Origin: Prostheceraeus crozeri
Taxonomy: Eukaryota; Platyhelminthes; Polycladida; Euryleptidae
Length of the DNA: 64,000 bases
Reading direction: 5' to 3'
NCBI GenBank assembly: GCA_907163375.1
Contig: CAJQUW010016946.1
Span: 124,001 to 188,000 of the forward strand
The notes under the pieces were generated by a model. That model saw only the letters and a list, made by a program, of their open reading frames with translations, was not told the origin of the DNA and made no database searches. Position 1 is the first letter of the stretch; each line of letters begins with the position of its first letter. Shown here piece after piece: positions 10,999 to 17,930 of this stretch. The translations under genes and the position numbers were made by a program.

Positions 10999-11433
10999 AT
11001 GTCTTTCTCAAACGACTGCGGAACATTACATTTTCATAGGCAAAGTTTAAAAGGAGCTGTTCAAGATTATGAGTTCAAGATAATGATCAATATTATGATC
11101 TCATTTCATAAAGATGAGACCGACATCGAAGCAGTGGTCGATGATGCTAGCACTCTATTTCTAGAGTTAATGAATACATTCTCTGATAGCATTGTCATGG
11201 CGCGATTAGTTGCGAAAATTAAGTTTAGTCATTTTGGAAAGGAAGAGGTGGAAAGTCGCTCTTTCCATTTTGCTTCTTATTCAATGGAAGTGGTAGATCA
11301 CCCCCAAGAATTTTTTAAAAGACATATGATAAAAATTGCTGAACGTCTTAACGCATTTAACCATCATGGTAGCAGTCTAGTGATTGAAGCGATTTCAGAT
11401 ATTCACATTCAACTTTCCATAAAGAAAAATTGA
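10999..11433 (+). CDS. Stand-alone protein resembling the polB N-terminal domain
   Basis: 144 residues starting at ATG 10999. The pattern of its middle and end (FKRHMIKIAERLNAFNHHGSSLVIEAISDIHIQLS) parallels the element's own polymerase N-terminal region at about residues 205-240 (LNFHIQCLKSNVDKFNQRDSALIFDGVDSAIFKIS). Both have amphipathic helix, F-x-x-GS-like turn and beta strand in the same order. It may therefore be a duplicated polymerase accessory domain, perhaps acting with polB or competing for its partner. No catalytic motif is visible. It sits between the exonuclease and the membrane RING gene, and its stop is 2 nt from the next ATG. Confidence 0.55.
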   Translation: MSFSNDCGTLHFHRQSLKGAVQDYEFKIMINIMISFHKDETDIEAVVDDASTLFLELMNTFSDSIVMARLVAKIKFSHFGKEEVESRSFHFASYSMEVVDHPQEFFKRHMIKIAERLNAFNHHGSSLVIEAISDIHIQLSIKKN

Positions 11434-11435
11434 AA

Positions 11436-11759
11436 ATGCAGTGGTACTTGATTGTAGCACAACTGGTTTTCGAGCTATGTCTGCTCACTCTCGAAGTATA
11501 TTCCTTCTGTACATGTGTCTATTATTTAGAAAAGGCTAGCAAATTCATATCTTCAAAAAGACTTGCTATAGACATCAGTAACGGTGAAATTATGTGTTGT
11601 GATGTATGTAAGCGAAAGGATGGAAATGAAAAGCGCATCTTCAAGAGATGTAAGCATGCTTTTTGTCAACGCTGTTTCATACGTAATTGCATTCAACTTT
11701 GCAAATGTAACCACTGTGACATTGCTCATTTCGAGTGTCACTTATGCCGCAATAGTTAG
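11436..11759 (+). CDS. Membrane-anchored RING-type protein
   Basis: ATG at 11436. An N-terminal hydrophobic segment (residues 4-30, LIVAQLVFELCLLTLEVYSF) acts as signal anchor or signal peptide. A C-terminal Cys/His-rich domain (about 53-105) has C-x2-C, C-K-H-x2-C-x2-C, C-x-C-x2-C and C-x2-C pairs resembling a RING or RINGv fold. A membrane-tethered E3 ubiquitin ligase is a plausible reading. Herpes- and poxviruses use RINGv proteins to down-regulate host receptors, but nothing here shows a target. 107 residues, no match to the UBA-RING gene of element B apart from the metal ligands. Confidence 0.6.
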   Translation: MQWYLIVAQLVFELCLLTLEVYSFCTCVYYLEKASKFISSKRLAIDISNGEIMCCDVCKRKDGNEKRIFKRCKHAFCQRCFIRNCIQLCKCNHCDIAHFECHLCRNS

Positions 11760-11763
11760 TACC

Positions 11764-11772
11764 TATGCAAAT
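11764..11772 (+). promoter_or_regulatory. ATGCAAA-type motif upstream of the core-protein gene
   Basis: TATGCAAAT lies 38 nt before the ATG at 11811. A second related AGCAAAG lies at 11791-11797. The homologous B gene has TAAGCAAAG at 46591-46599. Confidence 0.45.
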
Positions 11773-11810
11773 GTGGTAAAGATAGGTTTTAGCAAAGACT
11801 AACACGGAAA

Positions 11811-12170
11811 ATGGCGAAACGTAAAATGGCGAAACGTAAAAAGTCTTCAAAGTTTTCTTCAGCCATTCAAGCTCTCCCACGAATGAAAGCAAATCAGCGA
11901 TATAATGCTATACGACATGCCAACGATAAATTCATTTGTGAAATTATTTCTCATGTCAGAAAGTTGAGGACGAAGACATTAGCGCCAAAACAACGAAAGT
12001 TACTTAAGCGATATGCCACAAAATTGCGTTTCATCTCCAATCCTAAAGTCACCCTTCAAAGAAAGAGGAAAAGTCTAACACAAAAGGGCGGTTTTCTTTC
12101 AGCAATACTTCCAATGATAGCTCCTGCCGTGGGCAACCTATTGGGAAATATCTTTGGCTCTAAGCGTTAA
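11811..12170 (+). CDS. Basic core-like protein with C-terminal hydrophobic tail
   Basis: 119 residues: a Lys/Arg-rich N-terminus with a direct duplication (MAKRK-MAKRK), a helical middle (RHANDKFICEIISHVRKL), more basic residues, then the hallmark KGGFLSAILPMIAPAVGNLLG tail. This layout (basic, PKQRK...KRK...QKGGFL) recurs in animal Maverick elements and suggests a DNA-condensing virion core protein with a membrane-active or protease-processed C-terminus, comparable in role to adenoviral pVII/pX. Element B keeps a frameshifted copy at 46625-47025 in the same position before the ATPase. Either of two in-frame ATGs (11811 or 11826) could be used. Confidence 0.75.
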   Translation: MAKRKMAKRKKSSKFSSAIQALPRMKANQRYNAIRHANDKFICEIISHVRKLRTKTLAPKQRKLLKRYATKLRFISNPKVTLQRKRKSLTQKGGFLSAILPMIAPAVGNLLGNIFGSKR

Positions 12171-12180
12171 TTATGCAAAT
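12171..12180 (+). promoter_or_regulatory. ATGCAAA-type motif upstream of the ATPase
   Basis: TTATGCAAAT starts immediately after the previous stop codon and ends 21 nt before the ATPase ATG (12202). Confidence 0.5.
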
Positions 12181-12201
12181 GTTGAGTCTCAAAGTAATAA
12201 A

Positions 12202-12819
12202 ATGGATTTCAGACTTCAATGTGATAAAGTTCTGACTGTATCAGGTCCATCTCATGCAGGTAAAACTGTTTTCACGCTGAATTTATTGGATAAAAGAAGG
12301 GAGTTGTTTAAGGCACCTATCAATCGAGTGATTTGGTGTTATGGTATTTATCAACCGTCGCTGTTTCAGGAATTGCAAAGTCGCAACTTTATTCGATATG
12401 AAGGAATTATTCCAGTGGATAAACTTCAGTCTAATGATGTTGTTGTATTGGATGATTTATTAAAAGAAAGTAAGAATTCAAAAGATGTTACAGATATGTT
12501 CACTCGCGCAGCACATCATAAAAGGTGCTTTATCATCTATATCACACAAAATTTGTTTCCTGATGGAAAAGAAGCTCGTACACGAAACCTGAATACACAC
12601 TATTATGCTATTTTCAAGAATCCGCGAGATAAAAGTCAATTTGAAATTTTAGCGCGACAAGTTGCACCCAGAGGATCAAAAGCCTTAATTGAAATTTTTC
12701 AAGCAGCTACTGAAAAACCATACGGTTACTTATTCATTGACTTTACGCAAGAGTGTCCGGAAGAATTTAGATTTCGAAGTGATATTTTGAAAACTCCCAT
12801 GATTATCTACAAACTATGA
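12202..12819 (+). CDS. Virion packaging ATPase (FtsK/HerA superfamily)
   Basis: 205 residues from ATG 12202, the start that matches the element B homologue (MDFRLRC). Walker A GPSHAGKT is at 15-22. Walker B VVVLDD is at 80-85. A conserved YITQNLFPDGKEARTR block (about 114-129) supplies the sensor/arginine region. The family pumps genome into preformed capsids of double-jelly-roll viruses (adenovirus IVa2 is a functional analogue, A32-type ATPases are relatives). The ATG of the next gene overlaps the stop codon by 4 nt (ATGA). Frame intact. Element B's copy is broken. Confidence 0.9.
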   Translation: MDFRLQCDKVLTVSGPSHAGKTVFTLNLLDKRRELFKAPINRVIWCYGIYQPSLFQELQSRNFIRYEGIIPVDKLQSNDVVVLDDLLKESKNSKDVTDMFTRAAHHKRCFIIYITQNLFPDGKEARTRNLNTHYYAIFKNPRDKSQFEILARQVAPRGSKALIEIFQAATEKPYGYLFIDFTQECPEEFRFRSDILKTPMIIYKL

Positions 12820-13508
12820 GTTCTTATTCTCGCATGATTGTTATTCCTCAGGATGAATATGTACAATTGACTGCCATGCAGCAAGTAAAGCAACCTCTTG
12901 CAAATCAAATGTATAGGAAAGAAATAGATTATCAGCAAAATGTTCACATCAAAGATCCACATCGTGCTGTATTATTACAATCGGAAACTGTTGAGCAATT
13001 GAAAAACTTGAAGAATAAGATGCGTGACTCTGTTTCGACTGCTACACCTTTAGCATCTCGCGCACATGCCATATCTCTTTTCAATAGTATTGAACCCCAT
13101 CTCAATGTAAATGATAGAGGAGAAATCATTACAGATGAAAATAAAGTGATTGACGCTTCACGTTATGAAGACTTGATTCAGTATGCGACACGTAGAAAGC
13201 GCCGTCAGGGCTATGTTCCACCTGGTTGGTCATACTTTCTTAAACTATTGAAAAAGCATAATGTACCAAAATTTGCTTTGAATAATGAGACATTGAAAGA
13301 ACTTGATTCAACAGTGGCTACTGCTCCAATGCTTCAGACGATGAAAATGCCAACAAATTGGTTTAAGACGTCACCTGCTACATCCCCTCCCACACTCACT
13401 AAGCAAACAAGAGGAAGAACTCGACGTAGATCTACATCGCCACTAAAACTAGTAAAACGAAAACGTAGAACAGCACCTCCCAGGAAATACATGTTCTCAG
13501 ACTATTAA
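12816..13508 (+). CDS. Conserved Maverick protein, basic C-terminus (unknown function)
   Basis: 230 residues, overlapping the ATPase stop by ATGA. The N-terminus is MSSYSRMIVIPQDEYVQL, then a helical region with KNLKNKMRD. A conserved PPGWSYFLKLLKKHNVPKFAL module spans about 136-156, and a Pro/Arg/Lys-rich tail (about 185-228, RGRTRRRSTS, RKRRTAPPRK) looks like a nuclear or DNA-binding region. The homologue in element B begins at 47672 with the same overlap. Position between the packaging ATPase and the integrase, with conservation in this element class, suggests a virion assembly or core role; none is proven. Confidence 0.7.
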   Translation: MSSYSRMIVIPQDEYVQLTAMQQVKQPLANQMYRKEIDYQQNVHIKDPHRAVLLQSETVEQLKNLKNKMRDSVSTATPLASRAHAISLFNSIEPHLNVNDRGEIITDENKVIDASRYEDLIQYATRRKRRQGYVPPGWSYFLKLLKKHNVPKFALNNETLKELDSTVATAPMLQTMKMPTNWFKTSPATSPPTLTKQTRGRTRRRSTSPLKLVKRKRRTAPPRKYMFSDY

Positions 13509-13509
13509 T

Positions 13510-13725
13510 ATGAAGCAGATGTGTTGCTTGCCATGTAATGAGCCGCCAGAGGTGAATGTCGTTGTCACTTGCACTTGCTGCGCCAGCTCTCACAATGAAA
13601 CCCCTAAGCAATGTGAACACGATCGCAAAACCGCTAAAGCTAAATGCTGCAGTTGTTGTAAATGTAGAAAGGCAAGAAAACAAAAAGATGAGAAGGAGGA
13701 AAAAGAGTCAGTCGTCATCGACTGA
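13510..13725 (+). CDS. Small cysteine-rich basic protein
   Basis: 71 residues. The ATG follows the preceding stop by one base (TAATATG). About 14 cysteines come in pairs (MCCLPC, CTCC, KCCSCCKCRK), followed by a charged tail (RKQKDEKEEKESVV). The counterpart in element B (from about 48318, KKLCCIPC, STCCES) is read as an extension of the upstream protein because of a frameshift. No known fold is recognised; it could bind metal or DNA. The tight TAATATG junction suggests reinitiation or coupled expression. Confidence 0.6.
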   Translation: MKQMCCLPCNEPPEVNVVVTCTCCASSHNETPKQCEHDRKTAKAKCCSCCKCRKARKQKDEKEEKESVVID

Positions 13726-13744
13726 ACGTTTGAAGTCAATCTAA

Positions 13745-14776
13745 TACGATGCAAAGCATCCGGCAGGATTTGCATCTATCAAGAAATTATCAAAAGCGAG
13801 TGGTCTTCCACAATCACAAGTGAAACGATGGTTAAAGGGTCAGGCTACCTATACACTCCACAAACAAGCGAAAAAGAAGTACCGCACCCGCCATTATATT
13901 GTTCATGACATCGATGAACAGTGGCAAGCAGATTTGTGTGATGTTGCCTCCATTTCAAAACATAACTCGGGCAATAATTTTATTTTAACCGTCATTGATA
14001 TTTTCTCGCGTTATGCGTGGGCTCAACCTTTAAAAACTAAAGAAGGGAAAGGAGTAGCAAAAGCATTCCAAACAATTTTTCGAGAAGGTCGCATTCCAAA
14101 AAGAATTCAGAGTGATCAAGGAAAAGAGTTTGAAAATCAGCATGTGAGAAGATTATTTGAGAGGCATGACATTGAGTTGTTTAGTGTAAAGAGTGCTTAT
14201 AAAGCTGCACTCGTTGAACGTTTTAATCGCACATTAAAAAATCGCTTGTGGCGACATTTTACTGCCAACTTGACACAAAATTGGACAAAGGTTCTACAAG
14301 ATACACTCCATGCCTACAATCACTCTATCCATCGTTCTATTGGACTCAGACCAGTAGATGTAAATGCTGACAATGTAGATAAAGTGCGCGAATCATTCCA
14401 ACGTAAACGCACTCATGTGAAAAGTGATGTGATAATTGGCGATAAAGTTCGTATCTCAAAAGTAAAAAGTGTTTTTGCTAAAGGGTACCTTCCGAATTGG
14501 ACAGAGGAGGTATTTACAGTATCAAGGATTAATCAAAAAGACTCTCCGACCACCTACAAGTTGAAAGATTACGATAATGAAGAAATTGAGGGTAGCTTTT
14601 ACCGCGATGAGATTGAGGTAGTCACTGAAAGTGAAACATATTTGGTAGAAAAAATCATTCGATGTAAAAAACGGCAAGGTGAAAAATGGTGTCTTGTTAA
14701 ATGGACTGGTTATCCTTCAAGTATGAACTCTTGGATGCGTCGTGCCGACATCTTTCATCTAAGTGATCGACAGTGA
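13745..14776 (+). CDS. Retroviral-type integrase with chromodomain (start lost)
   Basis: Catalytic D-D-E: D63 (QWQADL), D124 (QSDQGKEF), E158 (LVERFNRTLK). A C-terminal chromodomain (about 293-338) contains LVEKIIR, WCLVKWTGY and NSW. It joins element ends to target DNA and produces the 6-bp duplications. Start problem: alignment with the element B copy (MKSIYYNPKHYAG) shows that A reads TTG-AAG-TCA-ATC-TAA-TAC at 13730-13747. The ATG is TTG and a TAA interrupts the fifth codon. The coding frame given here is everything after that TAA; it has no in-frame ATG before a GTG at 13820. All catalytic residues are preserved. Expression would need splicing, readthrough or non-ATG initiation, or the gene is newly dead. 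Confidence 0.88.
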   Translation, partial: YDAKHPAGFASIKKLSKASGLPQSQVKRWLKGQATYTLHKQAKKKYRTRHYIVHDIDEQWQADLCDVASISKHNSGNNFILTVIDIFSRYAWAQPLKTKEGKGVAKAFQTIFREGRIPKRIQSDQGKEFENQHVRRLFERHDIELFSVKSAYKAALVERFNRTLKNRLWRHFTANLTQNWTKVLQDTLHAYNHSIHRSIGLRPVDVNADNVDKVRESFQRKRTHVKSDVIIGDKVRISKVKSVFAKGYLPNWTEEVFTVSRINQKDSPTTYKLKDYDNEEIEGSFYRDEIEVVTESETYLVEKIIRCKKRQGEKWCLVKWTGYPSSMNSWMRRADIFHLSDRQ

Positions 14777-14778
14777 TT

Positions 14779-14787
14779 CATGCAAAG
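14779..14787 (+). promoter_or_regulatory. ATGCAAA-type motif upstream of the pVI-like gene
   Basis: CATGCAAAG just after the integrase stop, 30 nt before ATG 14818. The B counterpart is CTAAGCAAAG at 49581-49590, again overlapping the integrase stop. Confidence 0.5.
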
Positions 14788-14817
14788 TTGTAACTAACAA
14801 TGTTTAGGGTTTGAGCT

Positions 14818-15273
14818 ATGAATCCAACTGCCTCATTTTATTCACGACCCTCCTATGTAAGTGGTGGAGGACAAATTTACATCGGCGCTCGCCGCCAACG
14901 TGGAGGTAGCATACTTGGTGCACTGAAATCTGTTGTAGCACCTCTCATATCCAATGTCGGTAGATCTTTAAAACGAAATGTTTTAAGTAATGCCGTTGGC
15001 TTTGCTGGTGATGTTGCTAGTGATCTTTCCAGAGGTAGAAGTTTTAAGAGCAGTTTGTTGAATCGTGGGAAGGAACGCGGTTTAAAAACATTGAAGCAGA
15101 CCTTTGCTGGTGTTACTCAAGGAAAGAAATCACCTAAACGAATGAATAAAGGAAGGAGGAAACATCGCGGAGCTGGTAAGGTGCGATCTTCAGTCAAAAG
15201 GCATTCACGCAAACGTCGTAGAGGCTCTAATCATTCATCAGGCGCTAAACGACGACGCTGCTATAACTTCTAA
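14818..15273 (+). CDS. pVI-like membrane-active minor virion protein
   Basis: 151 residues. A short N-terminal part (MNPTASFYSRPSYVSGGGQ) is followed by RRQRGGSILGALKSVVAPLI, an amphipathic helix, then NAVGFAGDVASDL, and a Lys/Arg-rich tail. In adenoviruses pVI sits immediately upstream of hexon and protease and lyses the endosome. Here the same order holds (pVI-like, capsid, protease), so the assignment rests on position plus the amphipathic and basic layout rather than on clear sequence identity. Two bases separate its stop from the capsid ATG. Element B's copy (49626-50014) is frameshifted. Confidence 0.65.
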   Translation: MNPTASFYSRPSYVSGGGQIYIGARRQRGGSILGALKSVVAPLISNVGRSLKRNVLSNAVGFAGDVASDLSRGRSFKSSLLNRGKERGLKTLKQTFAGVTQGKKSPKRMNKGRRKHRGAGKVRSSVKRHSRKRRRGSNHSSGAKRRRCYNF

Positions 15274-15275
15274 TC

Positions 15276-16553
15276 ATGGAGTGTAAAACTTCCGGTTTTT
15301 GTTTGTTCGATCAACAGGCCATACAGACAGATATTCTTAGTTCAAGTATTGTAGATTATCATCCTCGAACAGCTGAGAATGCTGGCCCCATTGAATTTGT
15401 TATTCCTGGTGGTAGTGATGACTACATAGATTTGAGTTATGCGATGCTTGATTTGAGGTTTAGAATTCAGCAAGCAGATGGAACTGCTATTGACGATGCA
15501 CATAAAGTTGGACTGAACAATTTACCATTGACTACATTACTTCGCGATGTTTCTCTAACGATTGGAGAGCAGCAGGTGGAAGGTGGTCAAAGCGATTATC
15601 CCTATAAATCATATTTCAATCATGTATCACAGTTTCATCCAGCAGCACAAAAAAGTCATATGGAAGCCATGGGATGGTACAGAGATGAAGCAGGAAAATT
15701 TGATGTTGAAACAAACAGTGGCTTTGTAAAGCGAACTGCTATGATTAAAGATAGTAAAGTATGTCAGCTATATGGTCCGCTGAATTTAGACTTCTTTAGA
15801 CAGTCAAAGTTTTTACTCTGTAATACCAGCATGCGACTCAAGCTGACATTGAATAAGCCTGAATTTGCGCTGAATGCATTTGCTAAAGTTGACAATTTTA
15901 GAATTCATGTGGAAGATATTGCACTTTACATTCGTCGAGTAGTACCGAATCCAAGTGTCATTAGAGGGCATGCTGAAGGCCTTAACCGCCAAAATGCCAT
16001 TTACCCCGTTCAGCATACAAAGCTTCTCACCTTTACAATTCCGAAAGATCAAAAGAGTTTCATGAAAGATGGTCTCTTTCCATCGGAAGCACCGAAGCTC
16101 CTCATGGTGGCAATGGTTGAAAATGATGCATTTAATGGTAATATAAAGAAGAATCCTTTCAATTTTAAACACAATCAGTTAAGTGAAATTGCTTTACGTG
16201 TAAATGGTGTGAGTCATCCTGGTCCACCCTACAAACCAGATTTTGCTTCGGATCAATTTATGCGCAGTTATGTTGATTTTATGGATGTCTTTGGCTTTTA
16301 CAATATGGATGACACCAACGGACTGACTATGAAAGAGTTTAAGAGTGGATATACTATTTATGCATTTGATTTGACTGCTGACAGCGATATTAGTGCCCCC
16401 TATCGTCAAGCGAACGTGCCTCATAATATTCGTTTGGATTTGACGTTCAAAAGAACACTACCTGAGACGATCAATGTATTAATTTATGCAGTCTTCGATT
16501 CAAATATTGAAATTACAAAGTATCGTGACGTGATTCTTCAGTATAATCGTTAA
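15276..16553 (+). CDS. Major capsid protein candidate (double jelly-roll type)
   Basis: 425 residues of the family often annotated in invertebrates as F54H12.2-like. Landmarks: QTDILSSSIVDYHPR near the start, GPIEFVIPGGSDDYIDLS (about 37-54), LLRDVSLTIGEQQVEGG (about 90-106), YGPLNLDFFRQSKFLL (about 168-183), FKSGYTIYAFDLTAD (about 355-369) and a terminal LIYAVFDSNIEIT strand. It is length-compatible with two jelly rolls. Gene order before the adenain-like protease mirrors adenoviral hexon. The alternative is that it is the penton-type minor protein and a WEVG protein is the major one. Frame intact; its stop overlaps the protease ATG (TAATG). Confidence 0.75.
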   Translation: MECKTSGFCLFDQQAIQTDILSSSIVDYHPRTAENAGPIEFVIPGGSDDYIDLSYAMLDLRFRIQQADGTAIDDAHKVGLNNLPLTTLLRDVSLTIGEQQVEGGQSDYPYKSYFNHVSQFHPAAQKSHMEAMGWYRDEAGKFDVETNSGFVKRTAMIKDSKVCQLYGPLNLDFFRQSKFLLCNTSMRLKLTLNKPEFALNAFAKVDNFRIHVEDIALYIRRVVPNPSVIRGHAEGLNRQNAIYPVQHTKLLTFTIPKDQKSFMKDGLFPSEAPKLLMVAMVENDAFNGNIKKNPFNFKHNQLSEIALRVNGVSHPGPPYKPDFASDQFMRSYVDFMDVFGFYNMDDTNGLTMKEFKSGYTIYAFDLTADSDISAPYRQANVPHNIRLDLTFKRTLPETINVLIYAVFDSNIEITKYRDVILQYNR

Positions 16554-17014
16554 TGAGTTGGTTGACTGCTGACGATATTAAGACTAAAGTGCAGCGTAAT
16601 GCAGACGAAGCGACGTTGAAAGCTTTCGATAATGTCTATTCACTCGATACCTTACCACCTGCAGTAAATCACTATCCCATCTTTATTGTGCTAAACACTC
16701 ATTCGCAGAATTTAGGCGGTGAGCATTGGAAAGCGATCTTTATTGGAGAAGACCGACGTGGTGAACTATTTGACTCTCTTGCTCAACCTCCAAATATACC
16801 AACACAGCAGTGGTTGAGAAAACATACGCGTCAATATCAGCGAAATGAACGCATACTACAACATCCACTTTCATCAACGTGTGGTGCTTTTGTACTGTAC
16901 TTCATCTTAAAACGTTTACATGTATCTCGATTTGCATCTATTATTCAAAACTTTTCATGTAATCCATCCTCTAATGAAAAAATGATTTGTAAGTTCTATC
17001 ATGATTTGAAATAA
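16553..17014 (+). CDS. Adenain-like virion maturation cysteine protease
   Basis: 153 residues. Catalytic set of the adenovirus endoprotease (C5) family: H58 (GEHWK), D74 (ELFDSL), Q103 (LQHPLSS) and C110 (STCGAF), at exactly the same positions as in the element B copy. It cleaves capsid and core precursors during maturation. It overlaps the capsid stop by one base (TAATG), which argues for coupled translation or a promoter inside the capsid gene. The stop codon is embedded in AATAAA. Slightly shorter than the ~200-residue adenoviral enzyme, usual for this element class. Confidence 0.92.
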   Translation: MSWLTADDIKTKVQRNADEATLKAFDNVYSLDTLPPAVNHYPIFIVLNTHSQNLGGEHWKAIFIGEDRRGELFDSLAQPPNIPTQQWLRKHTRQYQRNERILQHPLSSTCGAFVLYFILKRLHVSRFASIIQNFSCNPSSNEKMICKFYHDLK

Positions 17015-17015
17015 A
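17010..17015 (+). terminator. Polyadenylation signal overlapping the protease stop
   Basis: AATAAA includes the TAA stop. On the opposite strand the TBP-like gene's stop also lies within a TAAAATAAA run (about 17036-17043), so two converging units end within 30 bp. Confidence 0.6.
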
Positions 17016-17040
17016 AACATCATGTTGGAAAAATTGTTTT

Positions 17041-17586
17041 TTATTTTACAATCCGCTGGGTACGTACATACTCAATGAGATAGTCTAGGATCACATTTGC
17101 TTGTACATGAGATTTTAGTCCAGTAATGATCACTTTACTATTATGAAAGATTGCCACATGCACAGGTAACCAACAACTAATGAGAGCTGCAGGAAAAAGT
17201 TCGGGTTCATAACACAAATTGTAACTGCTGGTACGAATCTTCAAAAATGAAACACTTTCACTCAATTGAGTAGAGATCACCATATTGTCCACACTCAGAT
17301 TCGACATCACACACCTCTCCCTCTTCCATATCCGACGTAGTAGTCTCTGTAGCTCTAAGCGCATTGACTGCGCCGATGAATGAGAAAGGGCGCCGAGAAT
17401 CTGTACAGTCCCATTTGGGAAGAGTTGAAGATTCCGTGAATTGTTCATCTTCACCACTAACATTTGAGGACGGCCCGGGTAATACTTGCTGTTTGGAAGC
17501 TGTTGGTGTAATGTTGTGAGATCGATTTTGGTGTAGAGTCTGAAGCGACGGAGAATGTTGACGATGGTGTAGCGATGGCGCTTCAT
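17041..17586 (-). CDS. TATA-box-binding-protein homologue (TBP-like)
   Basis: 181 residues from ATG 17586. Two direct repeats match both halves of the TBP saddle. Repeat 1 (about 7-86) has IVN...KIDLTTL, then YYPGRPQMLVVKM and NLQLFPNGTVQILGA. Repeat 2 (about 94-175) has NMVISTQL, then CYEPELFPAALI, VHVAIFHNSKVIITGLKS and a final helix. The YEPELFP signature is the TBP hallmark. Of the four DNA-kinking phenylalanines, three positions are kept (F56, F131, F147); the first of repeat 1 is proline/glutamine. It probably directs transcription from TATA-containing element promoters. The first 329 nt overlap the PC4-like frame upstream. Element B has no copy. Confidence 0.9.
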   Translation of the reverse strand: MKRHRYTIVNILRRFRLYTKIDLTTLHQQLPNSKYYPGRPQMLVVKMNNSRNLQLFPNGTVQILGALSHSSAQSMRLELQRLLRRIWKRERCVMSNLSVDNMVISTQLSESVSFLKIRTSSYNLCYEPELFPAALISCWLPVHVAIFHNSKVIITGLKSHVQANVILDYLIEYVRTQRIVK

Positions 17587-17908
17587 GATGAAAGAATGAG
17601 TAAATTGAGCGATGTACCTTCCTTTTATACTTTTCCCAACTACCTTGATGAAATGTGAAGTTAGTATGAAGTTGGGAATGATAGAGTTGAATTCGCCGAT
17701 TGTTGACGCGCAGCCAGATGCGATTTCCAATACGTGAATGTCTTTTCATATAGAAGTATTTCAAGTCCTTCATGATATGATGTAGAGATTGAAAATGACG
17801 ATAAGATAAAGCAAACTCTCTTCTCACATTTCCAGTTGAATCTTTGAAATAGACGTTTCGAGCATGATCCGTTTCAATACGTTGTAGGGAATCTAATTTC
17901 CAACTCAT
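17258..17908 (-). CDS. PC4-like protein with overprinted C-terminal extension
   Basis: 216 residues from ATG 17908. Residues 1-105 are paralogous to the neighbouring minus-strand gene. They hold two half-units each with strands, a turn and an amphipathic helix (ARNVYFKDSTGNVRREFALS..., then RIGNRIWLRVNNRRIQLYHS...WEKYKRKVHRSI). Spacing and the G...L...W-x-x-L/Y helix recall the ssDNA-binding fold of transcription coactivator PC4/p15; this is inference. Residues 107-216 are Ser/Thr/acid-rich and lie in a second frame over the TBP-like gene, whose ATG starts exactly where the PC4-like domain ends (CATGAAGCG). The extension is either real dual coding or an accidentally open frame. Confidence 0.6.
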   Translation of the reverse strand: MSWKLDSLQRIETDHARNVYFKDSTGNVRREFALSYRHFQSLHHIMKDLKYFYMKRHSRIGNRIWLRVNNRRIQLYHSQLHTNFTFHQGSWEKYKRKVHRSIYSFFHHEAPSLHHRQHSPSLQTLHQNRSHNITPTASKQQVLPGPSSNVSGEDEQFTESSTLPKWDCTDSRRPFSFIGAVNALRATETTTSDMEEGEVCDVESECGQYGDLYSIE

Positions 17909-17930
17909 GATGTGTGGTAGTCATGTCTGA

